A stretch of 64,000 bases of DNA from Chromohalobacter canadensis (GCF_034479555.1 NZ_CP140151.1:2728001-2792000), one strand, 5' to 3'. Positions 14,933 to 24,793 are shown, counted from the stretch's first letter. Made by a program: numbers and translations. The notes: generated from the letters alone by a model not told the origin.

Positions 14933-16132
14933 ATGAAAAGAAGCATGCCGCGTAGACGGCGCTACGATCAGGCACTAAGCATCGCGGAGCTTGCCGAGAT
15001 CGCACGCCGACGGCTTCCGAACTTCGTCTATGAATACATTCATGGTGGCGCCGACGACGAAGTCAGCCTGCTGAACAATCGGGCCATCTTCAATCGCTAC
15101 CGATTCACGCCCAAGACGCTGACCGATGTCAGTCAGCGGGATCTCGGCCGAGACCTGCTGGGCCACCGGGTGAGCATGCCGGTCGTGGTCGGGCCGACGG
15201 GGTTCAACGGCATGATCACCCAGGACGGGGATTCCAAGTTGGCCCGCGCTGCGGCGGAGCGGGGGATTCCGTTCACGTTGAGCAATGCCTCGACCGAGCC
15301 GCTGGAGGAGATCGCCAAGGTCCCCGGTGGATGGCCATGGATGCAGATCTACTTCTATCGCGACCATGACTATGTGAAGAATCTGGTCGACCGCTGTCGG
15401 GCGTCGGGCTACGACACCATCGTCGTGACCACGGACAGCGCCATCTACGGCAACCGGGAGTGGGACACGCGCAATTACGCGCGTCCCTTCGTGCTCAATT
15501 GGCGCAACAAGCTGCATGTGCTGAGCAGGCCCCGCTGGATGAAGGATGTGCTGTACCCGCATGGCGTGCCGACCTTCAAGAACCTGGGGGATCTGTTGCC
15601 GCCCGAGGATTCATCCGTGCAGGGCGCGGCCGCCGAGATAGGCAAGCATTTGATGCCCTCCCTGAACTGGGAGGACATTCGCTGGCTGCGGGATAACTGG
15701 TCCGGCAACTTGCTGATCAAGGGCATCCTATCGGTGGAAGAAGCCCGCACGGCGGTGGAATACGGCATCGACGGCATCGTGCTTTCCAATCATGGCGGAC
15801 GCCAACTGGACAGCTCCGTCTCGCCGATGGAAATCCTCCCCGAGGTCAGGGCAGCCGTGGGCGACGCACTTACCATCTTGCTGGACGGCGGTTTCAGGCG
15901 CGGCAGCGATATTCTCAAGGCGGTACTTCTGGGAGCAGACGCGGTATTGCTCGGCCGCACGACGCTCTACGGGTTGGGCGCAGGCGGCCAGGCGGGCGTC
16001 GATCATGCACTTGGCATACTGTACAAGGAGATGGATCGCACCCTGGGACTTCTCGGATGCAGCAACCTGCAGGAGCTCGACCGCTCGTTGATACGCGATG
16101 CGTGCGCGCCGCCAACGGTTAGCCCCGCATAG
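14933..16132 (+). CDS. FMN-dependent alpha-hydroxy acid dehydrogenase (LldD/mandelate dehydrogenase family)
   Basis: A 399-residue flavoenzyme starting at ATG 14933 (GGAG five bases upstream). Members oxidise L-lactate, mandelate, glycolate or related 2-hydroxy acids to 2-oxo acids at the membrane face, passing electrons to quinone or oxygen. Family marks: YEYIHGGADDE near the N-terminus, the FMN-binding TTDSAIYGNRE region, and the active-site SNHGGRQLD (about residues 285-293), then LDGGFRRGSDILKA and GADAVLLGR. The substrate cannot be fixed. A GntR regulator follows 60 bases downstream on the same strand and a TRAP relic precedes it, pointing to a small hydroxy-acid utilisation unit. Confidence 0.9.
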   Translation: MKRSMPRRRRYDQALSIAELAEIARRRLPNFVYEYIHGGADDEVSLLNNRAIFNRYRFTPKTLTDVSQRDLGRDLLGHRVSMPVVVGPTGFNGMITQDGDSKLARAAAERGIPFTLSNASTEPLEEIAKVPGGWPWMQIYFYRDHDYVKNLVDRCRASGYDTIVVTTDSAIYGNREWDTRNYARPFVLNWRNKLHVLSRPRWMKDVLYPHGVPTFKNLGDLLPPEDSSVQGAAAEIGKHLMPSLNWEDIRWLRDNWSGNLLIKGILSVEEARTAVEYGIDGIVLSNHGGRQLDSSVSPMEILPEVRAAVGDALTILLDGGFRRGSDILKAVLLGADAVLLGRTTLYGLGAGGQAGVDHALGILYKEMDRTLGLLGCSNLQELDRSLIRDACAPPTVSPA

Positions 16133-16194
16133 GGCGGAAGGGTAGGATGGCGGTAACAGAGCGTAATCGGCCGCGTTAGCCAGGAGCCAAAAGC

Positions 16195-16863
16195 ATGATG
16201 AAAGGGGTGCAGGAACGGTCGTCGAGTGATCGTGCCTATAGCGATATACGCGACAAGATCATCACCACCGTACTGAAACCCGGTGAAAGGATTCATGAAA
16301 AAGCGCTGTCGGAAGAGTTCGGCATCAGCCGCACTCCGATTCGCGAGGCCCTGATGCGACTGCGCTACGACGGTTTCGTCGATATCTTCGCCCAGCGCGG
16401 CACCTTCGTGACGCCCATTCGTCTCGAAGTCGTCAAGGCGGCCCACTACACGCGCTCGGTGCTGGAATGCGCCCTGATACGCGACGCCGCCGCGCACTGC
16501 AGCGACCGCGATGCTCAAGATTTATACGATAACCTCGAGCATCAGCGGCTCGTGTATCGGCAAGGGCAATACTACAAGATCGAAACCCTCGACGAAGAGC
16601 TTCATCAAAAGATTGCCGATATCGCTGGGCGCCCGTCAGTGTGGCAAATCATTTACCACGTTCAGCTGCATATCAATCGAGTCCGGGTGCTGTTTCTCAA
16701 TGAGGAGCGCGTGCCCGCGATCGTCGAGGAACACACGCGGATTATCGACGCCATCGCCAACCGCGATCCCGACGCTGCGGAAAGCGCCATGAAAACGCAT
16801 TTGCAGTACATGGACGAGAACATCCAGAAGCTGGCCGAAAGCTACTCGGAATATCTTTCTTGA
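16195..16863 (+). CDS. GntR-family (FCD domain) transcriptional regulator
   Basis: A 222-residue regulator: a winged helix at residues 12-75 (ALSEEFGISRTPIREALMRLRYDGFV is the diagnostic GntR helix-turn-helix) followed by an all-helical FCD ligand-binding domain with the metal-binding Asp/His pattern (LDEELHQKIADIAG, HTRIIDAIANRD, MKTHLQYM). FCD regulators usually sense small organic acids. Its place directly behind the hydroxy-acid dehydrogenase suggests it controls that gene. The start at 16195 has AGGAG 11 bases upstream. Confidence 0.9.
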   Translation: MMKGVQERSSSDRAYSDIRDKIITTVLKPGERIHEKALSEEFGISRTPIREALMRLRYDGFVDIFAQRGTFVTPIRLEVVKAAHYTRSVLECALIRDAAAHCSDRDAQDLYDNLEHQRLVYRQGQYYKIETLDEELHQKIADIAGRPSVWQIIYHVQLHINRVRVLFLNEERVPAIVEEHTRIIDAIANRDPDAAESAMKTHLQYMDENIQKLAESYSEYLS

Positions 16864-17025
16864 GGGGGGAGGACACCAGCTTTGCGACCAATAGGGTGCG
16901 CCAGCGTACATACACATCACTATCCATCGGCGCATCCTGAGTCATGCCCCCTGAATTTTCAGGCACGCATCCTGCCGAGGCCACAGACCCCGACATGGCG
17001 TACTGGACCCGACAGGAGCCTACAG

Positions 17026-18066
17026 ATGGATACCCGATTGCAGAAAAAAGACCTCACCAGCGAACCGCGCGCCCTCATGCGTGCCTTGGGAGACTACCGC
17101 ACGCCACGCAATGTCCGCAGCGTCATCGAACTGCTGGTCACGCTGGTTCCCTTCATCCTTCTCTGGACCGTCACATGGGCGGCACTGAGTGCCGGCTACT
17201 GGCTTGGCCTAGTGCTCACCCTGCCCGCCGCGGGCTTTCTCGTGCGCCTGTTCATGATCCAGCATGACTGCAGCCATGGTGCCTTCTTCCCCTCTAGGCG
17301 CGCCAATGACTGGGTCGGACGGGCGATCGGCGTGCTGACGCTGACCCCCTTCGACTTCTGGCGCCATACCCACAGGCACCATCATGCCCATTCCGGCAAT
17401 CTCGATCGCCCGCGTATTGGTGGGATCGACACCCTGACGGTCAAGGAATTTAACGCCCTGCCTCGCAACGAAAGGCTGCGTTACCGACTCTATCGTCATC
17501 CCCTCGTGCTCTTTGCGCTCGGCCCTGCGTACATATTCCTGCTCGACAATCGATTGCCGGTAGGTTTCATGCGCGCCGGCTGGATGCCCTGGCTGAGCAC
17601 CATGGCGACCAATGCGGCAATCCTGGTCCTCATCGCCGCCATGATGTGGCTGGTAGGCATCGGCCCCTTCCTGCTCGTGCAACTGCCAATCACGCTGCTC
17701 GCCGGAACGATTGGTGTTTGGCTCTTCTATGTCCAGCACCAGTTCGAGGACACCTTCTGGGAGCACGAACCCGACTGGACCTTCCTGGAGGCGGCGCTGC
17801 ACGGCAGCTCACACTACGACTTGCCCGGCATCCTGCGCTGGTTCACCGCCAATATCGGGGTGCACCATGTCCATCACCTGTGCAGCCGCATTCCCTTCTA
17901 CCGCCTGCCCGATGTGCTGCGCGATTATCCCGAACTGCGTAGTATCGGCCGCCTCACCCTATGGCAGAGCCTCACCTCTATACGCCTGGTCCTGTGGGAC
18001 GAAGAGGCGCACCGACTGGTGAGCTTCAGGGAGGCAAGGGCCGAAGAACGGGGTGCCGTGGAGTAA
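17026..18066 (+). CDS. Fatty acid desaturase
   Basis: A 346-residue integral membrane di-iron desaturase that inserts a double bond into acyl chains of lipids. The three His boxes are present: HDCSHG (about residue 80), HTHRHHH (about 114-120) and HHVHH (about 280). Four or more hydrophobic segments lie between them. The start at ATG 17026 is chosen because CAGGAG lies just upstream; the frame is open to 16882 but that part looks non-coding. It resembles omega-6/delta-12 type bacterial desaturases. It probably adjusts membrane fluidity. Stand-alone, with no clear terminator. Confidence 0.9.
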   Translation: MDTRLQKKDLTSEPRALMRALGDYRTPRNVRSVIELLVTLVPFILLWTVTWAALSAGYWLGLVLTLPAAGFLVRLFMIQHDCSHGAFFPSRRANDWVGRAIGVLTLTPFDFWRHTHRHHHAHSGNLDRPRIGGIDTLTVKEFNALPRNERLRYRLYRHPLVLFALGPAYIFLLDNRLPVGFMRAGWMPWLSTMATNAAILVLIAAMMWLVGIGPFLLVQLPITLLAGTIGVWLFYVQHQFEDTFWEHEPDWTFLEAALHGSSHYDLPGILRWFTANIGVHHVHHLCSRIPFYRLPDVLRDYPELRSIGRLTLWQSLTSIRLVLWDEEAHRLVSFREARAEERGAVE

Positions 18067-18090
18067 GAGGCCTACCCAGAGCCTTCTTCA

Positions 18091-19239
18091 TCAGGCGTCC
18101 ATCTGTTGGGCGGCCTTGTGCCGGACCTCGTCGGTTAGCGTCTTCAAGGCGTTATCGTGCTGTAGCAGGTCGATCACTTCACGAACGGCGCGGCGAATCG
18201 CATCGCGCTGTTCTTCCATGGTGGTCGTCCCGCGCAGTACATCGAGCAGGGGCGTCTCCAGGTACAGGGGATGGTGGCGGTTGGCCGGGCGTTCCTCGAG
18301 GTGATCGTAGAAGTGCCAGCCCTTGTGAGGTGTCAGCTCTTGAAGCTGTTGCACGATTCGCCGATAGCTCGGCAGTTGCGGGTAGATATCGTGCAGCTTG
18401 ACCGAGAAGTCGAGAATGACGTTCAGCATCACCCGGTCGGTATGCCGGTTCTGCACCATGTGGTCGCGCCCGTCGAGAATCACCCCGACGAACAGCCCCG
18501 GCATCCAATGAAGGGGACCACCGACGGGGATCAGCTCGAACCCCAGCCGGCCCCAGCGCGTATTGGGGCCGCGTCCTTCATAGCGTTCCGCGAGCGGCCA
18601 CTCCTCGTGCGCCAACGGTGTCAGCGCGGCCGCCAGTTGCTCCGGAAAACGCCACGCCACCGGGTAGAACGCCACCGCCTGATGGCTGATTGGCGCCGCC
18701 GGATGCAGCCCCTCATGCCGCAGCAGGGCCAGAAAGCTCGCGATATGAAAGTGCTCCGCCGGGTCGCTCAGCGTTGCGTGCCGTGACTCGAGCAGCGTGT
18801 ATACGTCCTCCCAGCACAAGCAGCCGTGCGCTTCCTGCCGATGTTGGCCGGTATTGGCGGAGACCACGATCACCCGCGCGGTCCGGCCGGGAAACTCCGA
18901 CGCTGCCAGCTCGCGATACTTGTTCACCTGCTCGGCCGAGAGCGGCGCATGCACCTTGTGCTCGAAAAGCAGTGCGCCGCCCGGCCACTGGGCGAGCATG
19001 TCGAGCCGCGCACCCGGATAGGGCGCTTGGGTGTCCCAGGTGATTTCCTGATCGGCATTGGGCAGCTCGATGCGCTCCGCCTCCGGCACGCATGTCATGA
19101 CGGTGTCGAGAAAGGCATCGGCCACCTCGCGGGAATTCCGCAGCAGCCAGGCGAAAATCTCGGTGAGGTAATCCTCGAGGCTATCGCGGCCTTCTCGGGG
19201 GCGATAGCGGCGGAGGCTGACCAGCAGGGAGTCGTCCAT
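18091..19239 (-). CDS. PD-(D/E)XK nuclease superfamily protein
   Basis: A 382-residue soluble protein. The start is the ATG at 19239; the frame is open further upstream, but that part is the 57-bp repeat. The N-terminal 100 residues show a PD-(D/E)XK core: Glu in SLEDYLTEIFAWLL, Asp80 in GARLDML and Glu93-x-Lys95 in LLFEHKVH. The rest (WRFPEQLAAAL..., HPLYLETPLLDVL) is unassigned. Such proteins are often nuclease-like members of defence islands; this one is divergent from the type I restriction operon next door. The exact role is unknown. Confidence 0.6.
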   Translation of the reverse strand: MDDSLLVSLRRYRPREGRDSLEDYLTEIFAWLLRNSREVADAFLDTVMTCVPEAERIELPNADQEITWDTQAPYPGARLDMLAQWPGGALLFEHKVHAPLSAEQVNKYRELAASEFPGRTARVIVVSANTGQHRQEAHGCLCWEDVYTLLESRHATLSDPAEHFHIASFLALLRHEGLHPAAPISHQAVAFYPVAWRFPEQLAAALTPLAHEEWPLAERYEGRGPNTRWGRLGFELIPVGGPLHWMPGLFVGVILDGRDHMVQNRHTDRVMLNVILDFSVKLHDIYPQLPSYRRIVQQLQELTPHKGWHFYDHLEERPANRHHPLYLETPLLDVLRGTTTMEEQRDAIRRAVREVIDLLQHDNALKTLTDEVRHKAAQQMDA

Positions 19240-19278
19240 CAATGCAGTCCTGGCAGTAAAGGGGATAGCCGCCACATG

Positions 19279-19344
19279 TAACGGCGCGTAAGGCGCGTAA
19301 AGGTACCTCGGAAAGGGCGTGATCCCAAGTTCGGTTGCCATCGC
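19279..19344. repeat. Dispersed repeat, copy 2
   Basis: Counterpart of 14371-14427, about 89 percent identical over the shared 57 bases, with a 9-base duplication (GCGCGTAAG) near its start. It lies in the divergent intergenic region between the PD-(D/E)XK gene and hsdM. Confidence 0.7.
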
Positions 19345-19386
19345 AGATGTTCAGTCGCGCCTGCTGCTTTATGATGGGCGCCAATC

Positions 19387-21399
19387 ATGACATCAGCATC
19401 AAGCACGCGGGGAAGCACCTTGAACACAGAGAGTCATTCTCAGTTGGCCGCCTTCATCTGGTCCGTGGCGGACCTGCTACGCGGAAATTTCCGGCAATCC
19501 CAGTACGGTCGCATTATCCTGCCGTTTGCGCTGTTGCGGCGCCTGGAATGTGTGCTCGAGCCTTCCAAGGAGGCCGTGCTGACGGCGGCTCATACCCACC
19601 AGGCGAAGCCCGACCCCGTCCGCGAGAAACTGCTGCTGCGCGCGGCCGAACAACCCTTCTTCAACGCATCGCCGCTGAGTCTGGGGACGCTTTCTGATAC
19701 CCAAACCGCCGATGACCTGCTGAGCTATGTGCAGTCCTTCAGTCAAGACGCACGGGAAATCTTCGAGCACTTCGAGTTCGAGAACTTCGTCCAGCAGCTC
19801 GGCGCCGGCGATCTGCTCTATCAAGTAGTGCAGCGCTTTGCCGCCATGGACCTGAGCCCTCAGCGGCTTTCCCACTACGGCATGGGGCTGGTGTTCGAGG
19901 AGCTGATTCGCAAGTTCGCCGAAAGCTCCAACGATACCGCCGGGGAACACTTCACTCCGCGCGATATCGTCCACCTGACTACCTCGCTGGTGCTGACTGG
20001 GCAGGACGACAAACTTACTCATGACGGCATCGTGACCGTTTACGATCCGACGGCGGGGACGGGAGGCTTTCTTTCCGAAAGCGACGGGTACATGCAGCAG
20101 GTTAGCGGCGGCATGAGCGTTTCTCCACACGGCCAGGAGCTCAACCCCGAGTCCTACGCGATCTGCAAGGCTGACATGCTGATCAAAGGGCAAGAGGTCG
20201 ATCAGATCAAGCTGGGCAATACGCTCTCCAATGACCAACTGGCCGGTGAACGTTTCGACTTCATGCTTTCCAACCCGCCTTTCGGGGTGGAGTGGAAGAA
20301 GGTGCAGAAGGTGATCACCGACGAGCACAAGCACAAGGGCTACGATGGCCGCTTCGGTCCTGGCTTGCCGCGTGTTTCGGATGGTTCGCTACTGTTCTTG
20401 ATGCACCTGGTGAGCAAGATGCGACCCCGCCAGGAAGGCGGCTCGCGTATTGGCATCATCTTAAACGGCTCGCCGCTTTTCACTGGCGGCGCCGGCAGCG
20501 GGGAGTCCGAAATTCGTCGCTACCTGCTGCAGCACGATCTGGTGGAAGCCATCGTCGGTCTGCCCACGGACATGTTCTACAACACCGGCATCGCCACCTA
20601 CGTATGGATTCTCTCTAACAATAAGCTCGCCGAGCGCCGAGGCCAGGTGCAACTGATCGATGCCACCGGTCGCGCCAGCAAGATGCGCAAGTCTCTGGGC
20701 AGCAAGCGGCAGTTCGTCGCCGATCGAGATATCGAGGAAATCGTACGGCTCTACGGCGCCTTCCAGGAAAACGAAGAGAGCAAACTCTTCCCGGTCGAGG
20801 CCTTCGGCTACCGACGCATCACCGTGGAGCGCCCGTTGCGCCTCAACTTCCAGGCCAGCCCCGAGCGCCTGGCGAAGCTCGATGACGAGAAGGCCATTCA
20901 GAAACTCGACGCGGGAGAGCGCGAAGCGCTCAAGGGGGCTTGCGCGACTTTCGATCCTGAGCAGGTCTATACCAACCGCGACGCCTTCACCCAGGCACTG
21001 AAAGCCGCCTTGGCGGAGGCCGGGTTGAAGATCGGCGCGCCAGTACAAAAAGCCATTCTCAACGCACTCTCCGAACGTGACCCAGAGGCGGATATCTGCC
21101 GTGACAAGAAGGGCAATCCCGAGCCCGACACCAACCTGCGCGATTTTGAAAACGTGCCGCTGGGCGAGTCGGTGTTCGACTACTTCGAGCGTGAGGTGAA
21201 GCCCCATGTCCCCGACGCCTGGATCGACGAGGACAAGCGCGACCCGCTGGACGGCCGGATCGGCATCGTCGGCTTCGAGATTCCCTTCAACCGGCACTTT
21301 TACCAGTTCACGCCGCCGCGCCCGCTGGAAGAGATCGACGCCGACCTCAAGGCCTGCACCGACCGGATCAAGCAGATGATCGAGGAGCTGTCGGCATGA
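19387..21399 (+). CDS. hsdM: Type I restriction-modification methyltransferase subunit HsdM
   Basis: A 670-residue N6-adenine methyltransferase. The N-terminal helical HsdM_N region ([33 protein letters not shown] is split here only by description) precedes the SAM motif [10 protein letters not shown] (about residues 220-229) and the catalytic NPPF (about 296-299). It methylates the host recognition site together with HsdS and forms the core of the restriction complex with HsdR. A TTG at 19420 with GGGGAAG in front is an alternative start. The stop overlaps hsdS by four bases. First gene of the operon. Confidence 0.95.
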   Translation: MTSASSTRGSTLNTESHSQLAAFIWSVADLLRGNFRQSQYGRIILPFALLRRLECVLEPSKEAVLTAAHTHQAKPDPVREKLLLRAAEQPFFNASPLSLGTLSDTQTADDLLSYVQSFSQDAREIFEHFEFENFVQQLGAGDLLYQVVQRFAAMDLSPQRLSHYGMGLVFEELIRKFAESSNDTAGEHFTPRDIVHLTTSLVLTGQDDKLTHDGIVTVYDPTAGTGGFLSESDGYMQQVSGGMSVSPHGQELNPESYAICKADMLIKGQEVDQIKLGNTLSNDQLAGERFDFMLSNPPFGVEWKKVQKVITDEHKHKGYDGRFGPGLPRVSDGSLLFLMHLVSKMRPRQEGGSRIGIILNGSPLFTGGAGSGESEIRRYLLQHDLVEAIVGLPTDMFYNTGIATYVWILSNNKLAERRGQVQLIDATGRASKMRKSLGSKRQFVADRDIEEIVRLYGAFQENEESKLFPVEAFGYRRITVERPLRLNFQASPERLAKLDDEKAIQKLDAGEREALKGACATFDPEQVYTNRDAFTQALKAALAEAGLKIGAPVQKAILNALSERDPEADICRDKKGNPEPDTNLRDFENVPLGESVFDYFEREVKPHVPDAWIDEDKRDPLDGRIGIVGFEIPFNRHFYQFTPPRPLEEIDADLKACTDRIKQMIEELSA

Positions 21400-22763
21400 G
21401 TTTTCCGAAATACCCCGAGCACAAGGACTCCGGCGTCGAGTGGCTGGGAGAGGTGCCGGCGCACTGGAAGTTGGGAAGCTTTAGGTATTTGATCAAGTCA
21501 CTCAGCAATGGAACCATTGCAAACCAAGTCGATCAGGAAGATGGCTCAGTAGCGGTTTCTAGGATAGAGACTATCTCAAAGGGAGAAGTTGACTTTTCGA
21601 AAGTTGGACATGTGAGGCCGAACGAGGTTGACAAAAGGTTTCTGCTTAAGGCGGGGGATATTCTTTTCTCGCATATTAATTCTTTGCCGATGATAGGAAA
21701 TGCTGCTGTTTATATGGGAGGTAAGCCTCTTCTGCATGGAATGAATCTTCTACGAATTCAGCCGGAAGAATCTGTAGTCAGCAGCTGGGTTGCATATTGG
21801 CTGAAATCAAAAGTTATTCGACAAGAAGTTGAGTCAAGAGCCAAGCCTGCGATTAATCAAGCGAGTATATCCACAGGATCTGTTAAGTCGCTTCCAGCAT
21901 TAATTCCTCCTGAGTCTGAGCAGAGGGGTATCACTTCCTTCCTCGACCACGAAACCGCCCGCATCGATGCCCTGGTCGAGGAACAACAGCACCTGATCTC
22001 GCTGCTCAAGGAGAAACGCCAGGCGGTGATCTCCCATGCCGTCACCAAGGGTCTCGATCCCGACGTGACGATGAAGGACTCCGGCGTCGAGTGGCTGGGG
22101 GAAGTGCCAGCGCATTGGGATGTCGTAGCTATCAAGTGGCTTTCAGCTGTTCAAAGAGGGGCTTCTCCACGCCCCATCGATGACCCTGCCTATTTCGATG
22201 AAAACGGCGAGTATGGCTGGGTACGAATTGCAGATGTAACGGCATCCAGCGGCCAGCTTGAATCGACCATGCAAACGCTATCTAAACTGGGTAGCTCTTT
22301 GAGCGTGAAGCTGCAACCAGGGAGCCTCTTCGTGAGTATCGCTGGCACAGTAGGTAAGCCATGCATCACTAGCATAAAAGCATGTATCCATGATGGGTTT
22401 GTCTACTTTCCGGAACTCACTATAAACCCCAACTTTCTTTACCAGATCTTTGAATCAGGGCTTTGCTATCTAGGGTTAGGAAAGATGGGGACGCAGCTCA
22501 ACCTCAACACTGATACTGTTGGAGGAATCAAAGTGGCAGTTCCTCCCCACAATGAAATCGAAAAAATACTACAGACCCTCGAGCACGATCTTGGCAACAT
22601 CGACACAATGTCTCGCCAAGCTGAAGAGATAGTTGCCTTAATGCAGGAGCGCCGCTCAGCCCTTATCTCCGCCGCTGTGACCGGCAAGATCGACGTGAGG
22701 GGCTGGATGCCGCCGGCTGACGCGGCGCCAGCACACCAGGACGCTCGCATGGAGGCGGTATGA
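21396..22763 (+). CDS. hsdS: Type I restriction-modification specificity subunit HsdS
   Basis: A 455-residue specificity subunit that sets the bipartite DNA target. Two target-recognition domains each begin with the same peptide [15 protein letters not shown] (residues ~9-24 and ~227-242), followed by central and C-terminal helices ([30 protein letters not shown] and the equivalent near the end). The first recognition domain is clearly richer in AT than the operon around it, a sign of domain exchange. It overlaps both hsdM and the GIY-YIG gene by four bases. Confidence 0.93.
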   Translation: MSFPKYPEHKDSGVEWLGEVPAHWKLGSFRYLIKSLSNGTIANQVDQEDGSVAVSRIETISKGEVDFSKVGHVRPNEVDKRFLLKAGDILFSHINSLPMIGNAAVYMGGKPLLHGMNLLRIQPEESVVSSWVAYWLKSKVIRQEVESRAKPAINQASISTGSVKSLPALIPPESEQRGITSFLDHETARIDALVEEQQHLISLLKEKRQAVISHAVTKGLDPDVTMKDSGVEWLGEVPAHWDVVAIKWLSAVQRGASPRPIDDPAYFDENGEYGWVRIADVTASSGQLESTMQTLSKLGSSLSVKLQPGSLFVSIAGTVGKPCITSIKACIHDGFVYFPELTINPNFLYQIFESGLCYLGLGKMGTQLNLNTDTVGGIKVAVPPHNEIEKILQTLEHDLGNIDTMSRQAEEIVALMQERRSALISAAVTGKIDVRGWMPPADAAPAHQDARMEAV

Positions 22764-23704
22764 CCCAGGGACACAGCATCCGGCTCTTCTTGGTGGACGG
22801 CACGCCCAATGGCCTGCTTACCTCCGAGATCATGAACTGGACCGGCCATGTGCTCACCGGGCCACGCAGCAAGCTGAGCGAGTTGGTGCAGCGTCCGGAG
22901 TGCGGGCGTACCGGAATCTACTTCCTGGTGGGGCCGGATCCCGAGAACAGCCTGCGACCGTTGGTCTACATCGGCGAAAGCGACGATGTCGGCACCCGGC
23001 TGAAACAGCACAACCGGCCGGAGGACAAGGGCGGCAAGGACTTCTGGGAGAAGGTCTGCCTGGTCACCAGCAAGGACCAGAACCTGACCAAGGCCCACGT
23101 GAAGTACCTGGAGAGCCTGCTGATTCAGAGCGCCGGCCAGATCGGCCGCTGCAAGCTGATTAACGGCACCGCCCACGAGTACATCAACCTGCCCGAGTCG
23201 GACCGTGCCGACATGGCGTTCTTTATGGAGCAGATACGCACCGTGCTGCCGGTGCTGGGCCTCGACTTCCTGCGCGAGACCTCCCGCCCCTCGAGAGAGC
23301 CCGAAGCGACTACGGCTGCCGAGCCCGAGGCATCACCACGCTTCACCCTCGAAGTGCCCCGGCACGGCATCCGCGCCACCGGCCAGGAGATCGACGGCGA
23401 GTTCTACGTCTTCAAGGGCTCCCTAGCCCGGGGTAGCTGGGTCGGCACCGAGCGCGGCTATCAGAGCCTCTATAACCAGCTCTGCGAGGACGGGGCGCTG
23501 GTGGTCGGCAGCGAAGGCTGCCGAGTGTTCAGCGAGGACCAGAGCTTCAGCAGTCCTAGCGCCGCCGCCGCGGTGGTCTCCGGCCGCAGCGCCAACGGTC
23601 GGATCTCCTGGAAGGCGGAAGATAGTGGCCTGACCTACGGCGACTGGCAGGATCAGCAGGTGAGTGCCGCTGCGGCGCAGTCCGAGGAGATGGAGCCTAC
23701 CTGA
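22760..23704 (+). CDS. GIY-YIG nuclease family protein with DUF4357-like domain
   Basis: A 314-residue protein. The GIY at residues 52-54 (RTGIYFLVG) and YIG at 70-72 (VYIGESDDVGTRLKQH) define a GIY-YIG endonuclease fold; the Arg of the third helix (GTRLKQHN) is present. The C-terminal ~100 residues (FKGSLARGSWVGTERGYQSLYNQL...SAAAAVVSGRSANG) match DUF4357, often found attached to restriction-linked proteins. It is translationally coupled to hsdS by an ATGA overlap, so it is part of the restriction operon. Its role there (accessory nuclease or control) is not established. Confidence 0.85.
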   Translation: MTQGHSIRLFLVDGTPNGLLTSEIMNWTGHVLTGPRSKLSELVQRPECGRTGIYFLVGPDPENSLRPLVYIGESDDVGTRLKQHNRPEDKGGKDFWEKVCLVTSKDQNLTKAHVKYLESLLIQSAGQIGRCKLINGTAHEYINLPESDRADMAFFMEQIRTVLPVLGLDFLRETSRPSREPEATTAAEPEASPRFTLEVPRHGIRATGQEIDGEFYVFKGSLARGSWVGTERGYQSLYNQLCEDGALVVGSEGCRVFSEDQSFSSPSAAAAVVSGRSANGRISWKAEDSGLTYGDWQDQQVSAAAAQSEEMEPT

Positions 23705-23714
23705 TAAATGAGAC

Positions 23715-23743
23715 TTGGCAGTGGGTCTTTGCGTCCTTATACT
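23715..23743 (+). promoter_or_regulatory. Sigma-70 promoter upstream of the abi gene
   Basis: TTGGCA (23715-23720), 17-base spacer, TATACT (23738-23743). The predicted start near 23750 falls at the foot of the terminator hairpin described next. Confidence 0.65.
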
Positions 23744-23748
23744 ACTTC

Positions 23749-23803
23749 GTAACAACACCCCCCACGCCTCTCACTGAAGCGCACCTTGGGGGGTTACTTT
23801 TTT
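23749..23803 (+). terminator. Intrinsic terminator between the GIY-YIG and abi genes
   Basis: ACCCCCCA (23757-23764) pairs with TGGGGGGT (23787-23794), with weaker outer pairing (GTAAC/GTTAC), followed by six T at 23798-23803. It ends 13 bases before the abi start codon and could act as an attenuator in the abi leader. Confidence 0.8.
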
Positions 23804-23816
23804 CTGGAGGTCGGTT

Positions 23817-24728
23817 TTGCGGTTCAATAAGCCCCCACTGAGCTTAGATGACCAGCTCGACCGGCTCATCGAGCGGGGGCTGACGGTGCCGGACCGTCAG
23901 AGGGCACTCCACTACCTGCGCCATCTCAACTATTACCGGCTGGGCGCTTATTGGCTACCCTTCGAGGCCGAACACCAGACGCATCGCCTGCGGCCTGGCA
24001 CTACCCTAGACGACGTGTTGAATCTTTATGTGTTCGATCGGGAGTTTCGGCTGCTGGTGATGGATGCCATCGAACGTATCGAGGTTTCTATTCGCACTTG
24101 CTGGGCCTACCACATGGCTCACATGCACGGGCCCCACTTCCACCTCGATCCGGCCCTATTCAAGTCTCCGCATCGTTCCTGGCGCTACGAGGAGCGGCTT
24201 CGTGCCCTGGAAGGGGAAGTGCGGCGCAGCCAGGAAACCTTCATCCGCCACCTGAGTACCACCTACGATGAGCCGTTGCCTCCGATATGGGCTCTGGTGG
24301 AAATCATGACGTTTGGCCAACTGTCTCAGTGGTATGCCAACACGCGCCAGCGCCGGGATCGTAATTCTGTGGCACGTGAGTACGACTTCGACGAGAGCGT
24401 TCTGACCTCGGTGCTGCATCATCTGAGTACGGTGCGCAACCAGTGTGCCCACCATGCACGACTGTGGAACCGGGAGTTCACCTTCCTTCCCAAGCTGCCA
24501 AAGAAGCGTCCGGCAGCAGTTCTGGACACACTGTCCTCCGGTGCCTCGCGCCGTATCTATAATACACTCACCTTGATGCTGCACCTGATGGATGTGGTGA
24601 ACCCTCACCACCATTGGCGGGAGCGGCTGATTGGCTTGATCGACCGGCATGCGATCAATGTTGCCGAAATGGGGTTCCCTGAGGACTGGCGAGACCGCTC
24701 CCTGTGGGTGATGCACCGGCCTAAGTAG
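23817..24728 (+). CDS. Abi family protein (Abi_2, AbiD/AbiF type)
   Basis: A 303-residue protein starting with TTG at 23817, supported by TGGAGG eight bases upstream. It has the Abi_2 pattern: an N-terminal LSLDDQLDRLIERGL and LRHLNYYRLGAYWLPF, a central FDREFRLLVMDAIERIEVSIRT, and the C-terminal RNQCAHHARLWN (about residues 207-218), an RxxxxH HEPN-like RNase motif. Family members abort phage infection by shutting down the cell. It sits between hsdS/GIY-YIG and hsdR, with its own promoter and an upstream terminator, so it can be expressed apart from the restriction genes. Confidence 0.9.
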   Translation: MRFNKPPLSLDDQLDRLIERGLTVPDRQRALHYLRHLNYYRLGAYWLPFEAEHQTHRLRPGTTLDDVLNLYVFDREFRLLVMDAIERIEVSIRTCWAYHMAHMHGPHFHLDPALFKSPHRSWRYEERLRALEGEVRRSQETFIRHLSTTYDEPLPPIWALVEIMTFGQLSQWYANTRQRRDRNSVAREYDFDESVLTSVLHHLSTVRNQCAHHARLWNREFTFLPKLPKKRPAAVLDTLSSGASRRIYNTLTLMLHLMDVVNPHHHWRERLIGLIDRHAINVAEMGFPEDWRDRSLWVMHRPK

Positions 24729-24793
24729 ACTTCTCCTTATGTTCCCAAACCGTTAGGCTGTTTCAAAAGATTACGCCGAGCGCAGGGAATAAT

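Noticed and set aside
22760..23704. GIY-YIG gene as a homing endonuclease invading hsdS
   Set aside because: It does not interrupt hsdS: the genes overlap by a tidy ATGA, and the DUF4357-like tail is typical of stand-alone restriction-linked proteins.
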